From Chloroflexaceae bacterium (GTDB lineage: Bacteria; Chloroflexota; Chloroflexia; Chloroflexales; Chloroflexaceae), in the NCBI GenBank assembly GCA_028282325.1, contig JANQID010000077.1, forward strand, positions 124,001-188,000: DNA of 64,000 nucleotides, read 5' to 3'. Shown here one piece after another: positions 33,807-41,054 of the stretch. The notes below the pieces were generated by a model that did no database searches, was not told the DNA's origin, and was given only the letters and a program-made list of their open reading frames with translations. The translations under genes were made by a program, and so were the position numbers. Every line of letters starts with the position of its first letter. Position 1 is the first letter of the stretch.

Positions 33807-35612
33807 ATGACGAAAGAAACTGAACAAAAAGAACTTGGACTGTGGGGAATCATCGCCCCGGTTAAGTGGCAGATTTATGGCGCTATGGCTATGGCAGCCA
33901 TCGGCAGTATCGCCTGGATTGCCTCGCTGGTCTTGATTCTCCCCATCGGACGCGAAATCCTGGGCGTATCGCCCGATATGGGACGCCTGTGGCAACTCTG
34001 GGGACTGATGCTGGTAGCGGTGGTCGTCGCCCTGGTGTTGCGGACGCTGTCATTCAGAACAGCGCACCTCGGCGCTTTCAGGCTGGAGCAGATACTGCGC
34101 ACCCAGTTGACCACGCACCTGGCCAAAGTGCCGTTGGGTTACGTGATCACCACCGGCTCCGGCGCACTCAAAAAGGTGCTGATGGATGATGTCCTCAGCC
34201 TGCATACCTTCGTCGCAGATAGTACCCCATTTATCGCGCGGGCTTACACGACACCGTTGGTGGCGCTGGTCTTGATGTTCATTGTCGATTGGCGCATGGC
34301 GCTGCTCTCTCTGGCCGTTTTTCCCGTAGGTATGGTTGCCATGTACTATGGCACCAAAGACTTTGCTACCGAGCGCGTAGCCTACGATGCGGCTAGTGAA
34401 CAGATCAACCGCACCATCATTGAGTACGTGCAGGGCATGCAAGTTGTCCGCACCTTTGACGATGGGACGGTCTCCTTTCAGCGCTATCACGATGCCTTGA
34501 CCAACGCCACCGAGACGATGCGTAATTGGGCCGGCAAGTCACAGACCGGTGCCTATATTGCGCGTACCCTTTTTGCCGCCTTGCCGACGCTGGCCGTTGT
34601 CACCCCCATCGGCATCTGGTGGGTTTATCAAGGATGGCTCGACATACCCACCCTGATCTTTTTTGTCTTTCTTGCGCCCACGGTGGCTGAATCGCCGGTG
34701 AATATTATGTGGCTGAACCAACTGCTCAACCAATCCAGTGCCGGCGCCAAGCGCATCGGCGTTCTGCTGAATGAGCCGATCCTTCCCCAGCCGGTCAACT
34801 CCAACGCGCCGCGCAATGCCGGCGTCACCTTCCGGGATGTCTCGTTCACCTACGCCGGCCGCGAAGATGCCGCGTTGCAACACGTCAACCTGCGTATGGA
34901 ACCGGGTACGGTCACGGCGCTGGTCGGGCCGTCCGGCGCGGGCAAGAGTACCGTCGCCCAGCTCATCCCGCGCTTTTGGGACGTGAATGAGGGAGCGGTG
35001 CTGGTGGGTGATGTGGATGTACGTGAGATGAGCAGCGACGATCTGATGAAGCAGGTCAGCTTTGTCTTCCAAAATCCCTACCTGTTGCACGATACCCTCC
35101 GCGAGAATATTCGCCTGGGCAAGCCCGATGCCTCTGATGCAGAGGTGCAGGCCGCCGCCGAGGCCGCCCAGGCGCACGAATTCATCATCAACGAGCTACC
35201 CGACGGTTACGATACACTGGCCGGCGACCGGGGCACACAGCTTTCCGGCGGACAGCGCCAGCGCGTCACCATGGCCCGCGCCATCCTCCAGGACTGCCCC
35301 ATTGTGGTGCTGGACGAAGCGACCGCCTTTGCCGACCCGGAAAACGAGGCCAAAATCCACGCCGCCATCGCCAATCTCACAGCGGGAAAAACGCTGATTG
35401 TGGTGGCGCACCGCCTGTCTACCATTCAGGATGCGCACCAGATTGTAGTTCTGGACAAGGGCCGCGTCGCCGAAATTGGCGACCATGACACGTTGGTGGC
35501 GGCTGGCGGGGTCTATGCCGGACTGTGGAGCAAGTTTTCGGAAGCGCAAGATTGGGGATTGCGGCGTAATTCGCCGCCAACCGCCAACCAGACAGGGGAG
35601 GTGGCATCATGA
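33807..35612 (+). CDS. ABC transporter, YbtP/IrtA-like half (pair C, subunit 1)
   Basis: The 601-residue protein is a near twin of the pair A first subunit. Shared stretches include KVPLGYVITTGSGALKK, RTIIEYVQGMQVVRTFDDGT and ATAFADPENEAKIHAAIANL. Walker A (GPSGAGKST) lies near residue 374 and the signature is LSGGQRQRVTMARAIL. Duplication of the whole pair is therefore likely. The 3' end overlaps the next ATG by four bases. Codon choice is more G/C-rich than in pair A, so the duplication is not very recent. Confidence 0.88.
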   Translation: MTKETEQKELGLWGIIAPVKWQIYGAMAMAAIGSIAWIASLVLILPIGREILGVSPDMGRLWQLWGLMLVAVVVALVLRTLSFRTAHLGAFRLEQILRTQLTTHLAKVPLGYVITTGSGALKKVLMDDVLSLHTFVADSTPFIARAYTTPLVALVLMFIVDWRMALLSLAVFPVGMVAMYYGTKDFATERVAYDAASEQINRTIIEYVQGMQVVRTFDDGTVSFQRYHDALTNATETMRNWAGKSQTGAYIARTLFAALPTLAVVTPIGIWWVYQGWLDIPTLIFFVFLAPTVAESPVNIMWLNQLLNQSSAGAKRIGVLLNEPILPQPVNSNAPRNAGVTFRDVSFTYAGREDAALQHVNLRMEPGTVTALVGPSGAGKSTVAQLIPRFWDVNEGAVLVGDVDVREMSSDDLMKQVSFVFQNPYLLHDTLRENIRLGKPDASDAEVQAAAEAAQAHEFIINELPDGYDTLAGDRGTQLSGGQRQRVTMARAILQDCPIVVLDEATAFADPENEAKIHAAIANLTAGKTLIVVAHRLSTIQDAHQIVVLDKGRVAEIGDHDTLVAAGGVYAGLWSKFSEAQDWGLRRNSPPTANQTGEVAS

Positions 35613-37363
35613 TTAGCCTCTATCAACGAATGATGCGTGTTGCCGGGTCAACGGCTCCGCTCCTGCGCGCTTCAATGTTCATCACCATCGCCAGCGCCAT
35701 TGTGCAGGGCATTATGTTTGCCATGCTCTACCCGTTGTTCCATGAACTCATCTATCCCGACGAGAACAGCATCCGCCGGCTGGTGATCCTCGGTGGTATT
35801 CTGGTCGGCCTGGTTTTGATTGATGCCGCCCTGCGGTTCATCATCAATCGCTCTGATTGGGAGAGCTATATTGTGGCCGGGCATGAATTACGGATCAAGC
35901 TGGGCGAGCAACTGCGCCGCATCCCGCTGGAAGACCTCAACGACCGCAGAGTCGGCGAACTGAATGTGGCGCTCAGCGGGCATGTTGACTATGTGGTCAT
36001 GGTCTTGAGTGGTCTGTACAACATAGTCCTTTACACCATCATCGCGCCCGTCACCACCCTGTTGATCACACTCTTTGTCGATTGGCGTCTGGCGCTGGCC
36101 CTGGGGTTGATCTTTCCCTTTGTGATACCACTCTATCGCCGGATCAGAGTTCTTTCCGCTTATGGATTTCGCGCTTCGGGAGAGGCCCACGAAACGGTAA
36201 CGTCTAACCTGATTGAGTACGCGCAGGGGCTGGGCGTGTTACGCGCCACCCGGCAGGTCGGCCCGCAGTCGGTGCGGCTACAAGACTCGCTGGAGAATCT
36301 GCGTCAAAAGCAAAGTACGGCCCAGAACTGGAAGACCATTCCCGGCCTGATGATTGCCACCGTGGTGCAGGTGGGCATTCTGATAGTGACCCTCCTTGGC
36401 CTGCTGTGGGTTGTGGGCGGCAGTCTGGATGTGGCAATTATGTTGGCGCTGTTTGCCATTATGGTCCGCTACTCCGAGACGTTGGCGATGTTTGCCAATA
36501 TGACCACGATGTTTGACATTATGGAAACCGCCCTTGAGCGGATTGATGAACTGCTGGACATAGAGCCGTTGCCCATCAATCAACCTCACGGGAACATCGA
36601 GCGTTTTGACATCACCTTTGATGAGGTTGATTTTGAATATGCGGCAGACGATGACAGTTCACTTGACGGCCAGGTTCTGCACGATGTGTCGTTCAACCTG
36701 CCGGAGCGAAGTCTGACGGCGCTGGTCGGCTCATCGGGGAGCGGCAAGACAACTATCACAAAGCTGATCACGCGCTACGCAGACCCACAAAAAGGTGCCA
36801 TCAAAATCGGTGGGGTCGATATTCGGTCACTGGAGCAAAAGGAATTAATGCGGCATGTTTCGGTGGTCTTTCAGGATGTTTACCTGTTCGACGACTCTAT
36901 TCGGGACAACATCCGTATGGCGAAACTGGACGCCACCGACGCGGAGGTGGAAGCGGCGGCCACAGCAGCCAACTGCCACGAGTTTATTACGCGCTTGCCG
37001 GATGGTTATGACACAACAGTTGGTGAGATTGGCGGTTCGTTGTCGGGCGGCGAACGGCAGCGAATTTCGATTGCGCGGGCCATTTTGAAGGGTGCGCCTA
37101 TCGTTTTGTTGGATGAGCCAACGTCGGCGTTGGATACGGAAAGTGAAGTGGCGGTGCAGCGGGCTATCGACAAGCTGGTGGAAGACAAGACGGTCGTTGT
37201 GATCGCGCACCGGCTGTCCACGGTAGTAGCGGCGGATACGATTTTGGTGTTGGATGACGGGCGACTCGTCGAACGCGGCACGCACGATGCGTTGATGGCA
37301 GAAAACGGCCGCTACGCCGCTATGTGGAACGCCCAACAGCAAGCGCGCCGGTGGAAGGTTTAG
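35609..37363 (+). CDS. ABC transporter, YbtQ/IrtB-like half (pair C, subunit 2)
   Basis: This 584-residue protein is the counterpart of the pair A second subunit, with the same ATPase (GSSGSGKTTITKLITRYADP, LSGGERQRISIARAIL, IVLLDEPTSALDTESE) and the same C-terminus WNAQQQARRWKV. The Walker A begins GSSG instead of GPSG, still functional by family standards. It is the last gene of the long plus-strand run. No clear terminator follows, only a palindromic element about 95 bases on. Confidence 0.88.
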   Translation: MISLYQRMMRVAGSTAPLLRASMFITIASAIVQGIMFAMLYPLFHELIYPDENSIRRLVILGGILVGLVLIDAALRFIINRSDWESYIVAGHELRIKLGEQLRRIPLEDLNDRRVGELNVALSGHVDYVVMVLSGLYNIVLYTIIAPVTTLLITLFVDWRLALALGLIFPFVIPLYRRIRVLSAYGFRASGEAHETVTSNLIEYAQGLGVLRATRQVGPQSVRLQDSLENLRQKQSTAQNWKTIPGLMIATVVQVGILIVTLLGLLWVVGGSLDVAIMLALFAIMVRYSETLAMFANMTTMFDIMETALERIDELLDIEPLPINQPHGNIERFDITFDEVDFEYAADDDSSLDGQVLHDVSFNLPERSLTALVGSSGSGKTTITKLITRYADPQKGAIKIGGVDIRSLEQKELMRHVSVVFQDVYLFDDSIRDNIRMAKLDATDAEVEAAATAANCHEFITRLPDGYDTTVGEIGGSLSGGERQRISIARAILKGAPIVLLDEPTSALDTESEVAVQRAIDKLVEDKTVVVIAHRLSTVVAADTILVLDDGRLVERGTHDALMAENGRYAAMWNAQQQARRWKV

Positions 37364-37832
37364 GATCGCTTGATCGCAAGGATATATTACGTCAACTTAG
37401 AATAGCTACCAAGAAGAAGGATCTTAAACCTTTGGACAGGCGATCCGGCCATAGCATAACTAGTACAGCCATTTGGAAGTCCGCAGGGAGTTGCGGCCTG
37501 GGAGCGCGGGCAGCTTGCCCGCATCCCGCCTGAGCGGGCGGGCCGCCCGCGTTCCCGGACCCCCTACGGATCTTCGGAACCCTGTACTAGTCTATCGGTT
37601 TGCGAGCGGCGACTGAGGTGTAAAAGTCTTCCAATATTGATGGAGTATTGTGAAGTTTCCAGCCGTTCAACGCCGGGCTTCAGCGGCGCCGTGGGCGGAT
37701 TCTATAGACCGGCACGACTGATGGCGCACGCCAGGCTTAAAAACGCGCCAGATTCCGGGCCGCACCCGCGGCATCGTGCTGCGAGGGATATTGGGCGGCA
37801 TGGCGTCCCGGATCGCGCTGATTACACAATCA
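37364..37832. other. Gene-free stretch after the transporter run
   Basis: The region contains one palindromic element (37459-37591). From 37600 to 37832 I find no credible gene: the short frames there lack ribosome sites or recognisable motifs. Confidence 0.5.
37459..37591. repeat. R5: 133-bp palindromic element
   Basis: ACTAGTACAG at the left end is the exact reverse complement of CTGTACTAGT at the right end. The interior contains G/C-rich inverted runs around GCGGGCAGCTTGCCCGC and GGGCGGGCCGCCCGC, giving a large cruciform potential. It is non-coding and occurs once in this window. No target duplication is evident. Confidence 0.65.
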
Positions 37833-38405
37833 TCAGTTGGCCAGTTTTGCGGTCGACAGTCCTCGAGGTGATGCGGGCGGGATACTGGCACCTACTGATT
37901 TTTGAAATTTCCCTACTGCCTTGCTGATGGCATCTACGCGATCTTTGCCGCGCAAAATCTCTCCTATCGCCTCAAGGGCCAGGCGTAGGAGGTAGGTTAT
38001 GTCATGAGAGCTTGCCGTCTCCATATAATTCTCAGGTATGCTCCCTTGCTGATGTGCCTCGAATATGATGATGAAGACGATACCTGCTGACATCTGTATG
38101 CCAAAAGCGGCCATAGTGCTCGCACCTAGCCCAATGAAGGGGAGCGGCATCGCTACTTCGCTTGCCAATTTCAAACCGCCCCCTGCACCTATGAGCTTGA
38201 CAGTAAATTGCGTTAGCCCCGGAAGGGCTCTGAGGCCATAAATAGATGCTATCTTATCAGATATCACCTTCATAGTCACGACTTGTGAGAGAACATCTGA
38301 GATTGGAAGCGGATTGCAAATCTTTACGAGAAACGATGCCCCGGAGCCTGTCGCTGACAAGTTGAGCGCGTAATCCATGGCTTGTTTGATTTCCTGGATA
38401 GACAT
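37833..38405 (-). CDS. Unknown 190-aa protein with Gly-rich hydrophobic core
   Basis: A good GAAGGAG site precedes the ATG. The N-terminal 40 residues are polar or amphipathic. Residues about 55-120 (YGLRALPGLTQFTVKLIGAGGG, PLPFIGLGASTMAAFGIQM, GIVFIIIFEA) look like two to three hydrophobic, Gly-rich membrane segments. The tail is polar (ILRGKDRVDAISKAVGKFQ). The pattern is reminiscent of DUF697-like or channel-like membrane domains, but I cannot assign a family. It stands alone in a repeat-rich stretch on the opposite strand from the transporter run. Confidence 0.55.
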   Translation of the reverse strand: MSIQEIKQAMDYALNLSATGSGASFLVKICNPLPISDVLSQVVTMKVISDKIASIYGLRALPGLTQFTVKLIGAGGGLKLASEVAMPLPFIGLGASTMAAFGIQMSAGIVFIIIFEAHQQGSIPENYMETASSHDITYLLRLALEAIGEILRGKDRVDAISKAVGKFQKSVGASIPPASPRGLSTAKLAN

Positions 38406-38596
38406 ATGTTCTCCTTCAGCTAATCCTCGTAACCACCACCGTCCTCTTGCTCGCCGCCCAACGATCAGCCTCAGCGGCGGCGCTGGCAGGTTCGGGGATC
38501 GGCATAGCCGACGGCACGAGACGACATCGAAATGAGTATTGTCTCGTTGGCCATCACATCCTCCTGCTCAGGCGGGACTGAACAGGATTATACCAG

Positions 38597-38856
38597 CTCT
38601 CGCTGTACTACTGATTTGTGCCGATCCAAAACCCGTCAGATGCGGCGTGATGAGCTTCGTGAATAGATATGGCTACGGGTTGCCGCCAAACCATAATTGG
38701 ATGTACCGCATGCGGTCATTCTGAGCGCAGCGAAGAATCCCCGGCTTTGAGGTCGAGACCCTTCCCCTTCGCTTTGCTCAGGGTGACATGCGGTATGACT
38801 TTGATCGTTTGGTTGCCGCATCTGACAGATTTCTCTGTCGCGTAGGATCGCTACAG
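38597..38856 (+). repeat. R2 element, copy c, split by an R1 insertion
   Basis: The left part (38597-38685) and the right part (38813-38856) align to R2 copies a and b. Removing R1 and one TTGCCG leaves about 127 bp, the length of an intact R2. The left terminal bases are degraded. R3 begins within the last few bases, so three elements are stacked here. Confidence 0.75.
38686..38812 (-). mobile_element. R1 element, copy 3, inserted in R2 with TTGCCG duplication
   Basis: CCAAAC and GTTTGG bound a reverse-oriented R1 whose interior has the ATTCTGAGCGCAGCGAAGAA and CTTTGCTCAGGGTGACATGC blocks. TTGCCG occurs on both sides (38680-38685 and 38813-38818). Those bases belong to R2 and occur once in the intact R2 copies, so they are a target-site duplication. 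Confidence 0.8.
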
Positions 38857-38957
38857 AGAGAGAGCAGCCTAAGAATAGACAATCGAGGACTGCCAGTCCT
38901 CGAAGGACTGGCAGTCCTACAGCCACATTGTACGACCTCTAACTGATTTATCTATAT
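38852..38957 (-). repeat. R3 element, copy 1 (about 106 bp)
   Basis: It runs from TACAGAGAGAGAGCAGCC to TTTATCTATAT. It contains a perfect hairpin, GAGGACTGCCAGTCCTC followed by GAAGGACTGGCAGTCC. The same sequence, inverted and lacking one arm, is at 51191-51277. Confidence 0.7.
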
Positions 38958-39069
38958 CTTTATAATACGCCCAAAGACCCGATCAAGGGAAGGGCTTCTA
39001 ACGCGTCCAGGATTTCGGGGACTTCTGCGACCAAACAAACAACACGTTGGGGATAATTATTATGCCGTA

Positions 39070-39873
39070 TCATTTTTTGCGCCCGTTTCCGTTTAATCGG
39101 CTGCCGAGCGCCTCCGGGAAAAAGTTGATGACCAGTTTGCCGGTTAGCGGGTGGGTGGCGACTTCTGACCAGACGCCGTAGACCTGGCGGATCAAATCGG
39201 GGTGCAGCACCTCCTCCGGCGTGCCAGAGGCGACCAGCCGACCCGCTTTGAGCATGTACAGCCGGTCGCAGTAGAAGGCCGCCAGGTTTAGCTCGTGCAG
39301 GGCGGCGATGGTGGTGACGCCCAGGTTCTTGACCAGTTCCAAAATCTCAAGCTGGTAGTGGATGTCCAGATGGTTAGTCGGTTCATCCAGCACCAGAAAT
39401 TTGGCTTGCTGCACCAGGGCGCGAGCAATCAGCACCCGCTGCTTCTCCCCGCCGGAGAGGGTAAGAAAAGAGCGTTGGGCAAAGTCGGTCATGTCAACGC
39501 GAGCCAGCGCCTCATCGACCAGTTGAAAATCGTGGGTGGTGTCCCGGTCGAACATGCCTTTGTGCGGGTTGCGGCCCATCATCACAATTTCGTGTACGGA
39601 GAAATCAAAGTCTCCGGTGCGCTCCTGCATGACCACGGCCATTTGGCGGGCCACCTGGCGGGGGGAAAGCTGCCACACATTGGCTCCGGCCAGCTCGATG
39701 ACCCCGGCATCGGGCTTGAGAATGCGGTAAATGATGCGCAGCAGGCTCGATTTACCGCTGCCGTTGGGGCCAAGCAGGCCCACAAATTCGCCTTCGGCCA
39801 CGGCCAGCGTAACAGCGTCGACAATTTTTTTGGCCTCAACCGACCAGCTTACATTTTCCGTTTGCAGGTTCAT
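39070..39873 (-). CDS. btuD: ABC ATPase, BtuD/FecE type
   Basis: The 267-residue ATPase of a corrinoid/siderophore-type importer has GPNGSGKSSLLRIIY (Walker A, near residue 40), LSGGEKQRVLIARALVQ and LVLDEPTNHLDIHYQLE (Walker B and D-loop), followed by an H-loop LHELNLA. DEPTNHLDI is typical of the FecE/BtuD/FhuC group. The ATG at 39873 shares a base with the permease stop; an upstream in-frame start would lie inside the permease gene. The btu name rests on the cobalamin riboswitch heading the operon. Confidence 0.85.
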   Translation of the reverse strand: MNLQTENVSWSVEAKKIVDAVTLAVAEGEFVGLLGPNGSGKSSLLRIIYRILKPDAGVIELAGANVWQLSPRQVARQMAVVMQERTGDFDFSVHEIVMMGRNPHKGMFDRDTTHDFQLVDEALARVDMTDFAQRSFLTLSGGEKQRVLIARALVQQAKFLVLDEPTNHLDIHYQLEILELVKNLGVTTIAALHELNLAAFYCDRLYMLKAGRLVASGTPEEVLHPDLIRQVYGVWSEVATHPLTGKLVINFFPEALGSRLNGNGRKK

Positions 39874-41000
39874 TACAGCCCTCCCCGCTCTTTCAACTGC
39901 CGGTGCAGCAGCCACAGAAAGAAGGGGCCGCCCAGCAACGAGGTGATGACGCCCACCGGCAACTCCACCGGATCGAAGGCGGTGCGAGCCACTACATCGA
40001 CCCAAATCAAAAAGATGCTGCCCACAAAAATGGAGACCGGCAGCACCCGGCGGTGGTCGGTGCCGACCATGAGCCGCACAATGTGGGGAATCATCAGACC
40101 GATAAAGCCGATGGCCCCACTGACGGCCACCATCACGCCCGTAACCAGCGAAACTGCCAGAAAGAGTAATCGTCGAAAGCGAGTCAGGTCAACGCCCAGC
40201 GTGGCCGCGGTTTCATCGCCCACAATGAGCGCGTTGAGGCCGCGCGCCTGCATGGCGAGGTAGAGGCTGCCGAAAAGCAGCACCACGGCTGGCAGGGTCA
40301 GTTCCGGCCAGTCGGTGCCGGCCAGACTACCGAGCAGCCAGGCCAGCACGGCCCGGGCCAGTTCCCGTTTATCGGAGGTGAGGGTGATGAAGCTGGTTAA
40401 GCCGGAAAAGAAGTAGGCCACGGCCACCCCGGCCAGAATGAGTCGGGCCGGATTCAGCCGGCCATTACTCTGGGCCAGCAGAAAGACGATAAAAAAGGTG
40501 AGTGTGGAACCGACAAACGCACCGAAGGAGATGGCGTAAATGCCGGCAAAGGCAAACGCGCCAAAAGCTAAAACTGCCACCGCCCCCACCGACGCCCCGG
40601 ACGAGATGCCCAAAATGTAGGGATCGGCCAGGGGGTTGCGCACCAGAGCCTGCATGGTGACACCGACCGCAGCCAGCCCGGCCCCCACAAAAACGCCCAA
40701 CAGCACCCGTGGAAAGCGGATTAGCCAGATGATGTTGAACTGGGCCTTTGACCAATCTTCCTCGATGTTTACCCACCCGCTCAGATCCAGCGAGGTGATG
40801 TCTGACAGAACCCGGAGCGTTTCCGAGGCCGCAATCCGCCAGACCGCGCTGACCGGAATTTCAACCGGCCCCAGCGTGATGCCCAGCGTGATAGAAACAA
40901 GCAACAGCACGGCCAATCCGCCGAGCAGCAGCCAAAACCGAAGCTGTGTGGCGCGGCTTTGGCCGGCAGAGGCACTTTGAATAGCCGTAAGCATTGACAT
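39873..41000 (-). CDS. btuC: ABC permease, BtuC/FecCD type
   Basis: The protein has about 375 residues and roughly ten membrane segments. Typical FecCD blocks are FPRVLLGVFVGAGLAAVGVTMQALVRNPLADPYILGISSGAS near residues 100-145, LAWLLGSLAGTDW, and a C-terminal GAIGFIGLMIPHIVRLMVG. GRLNPARLILAG also fits. It imports vitamin B12-type or iron-chelate ligands. The ATG at 41000 has AAGG seven bases before it; a GTG at 41024 is an alternative. It lies between the fused binding protein and the ATPase in one minus-strand operon. Confidence 0.88.
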   Translation of the reverse strand: MSMLTAIQSASAGQSRATQLRFWLLLGGLAVLLLVSITLGITLGPVEIPVSAVWRIAASETLRVLSDITSLDLSGWVNIEEDWSKAQFNIIWLIRFPRVLLGVFVGAGLAAVGVTMQALVRNPLADPYILGISSGASVGAVAVLAFGAFAFAGIYAISFGAFVGSTLTFFIVFLLAQSNGRLNPARLILAGVAVAYFFSGLTSFITLTSDKRELARAVLAWLLGSLAGTDWPELTLPAVVLLFGSLYLAMQARGLNALIVGDETAATLGVDLTRFRRLLFLAVSLVTGVMVAVSGAIGFIGLMIPHIVRLMVGTDHRRVLPVSIFVGSIFLIWVDVVARTAFDPVELPVGVITSLLGGPFFLWLLHRQLKERGGL

Positions 41001-41054
41001 AAAGAAACCTTGCGAGGGGGTCACAAAGCCAACTCTGCGACCCCCAATCTGTCT

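Larger units (their letters stand above)
38406..39069. other. Repeat-dense gene-free region
   Basis: These 664 bp hold an R2 copy interrupted by an R1 copy, and directly after it an R3 copy. Nothing gene-like remains between them. The last 100 bases before the ABC ATPase stop show no clear terminator. Confidence 0.6.

Noticed and set aside
37637-37927. Small plus-strand frame between R5 and the unknown membrane gene
   Set aside because: No ribosome site or motif, and it overlaps the end of a better-supported minus-strand gene.
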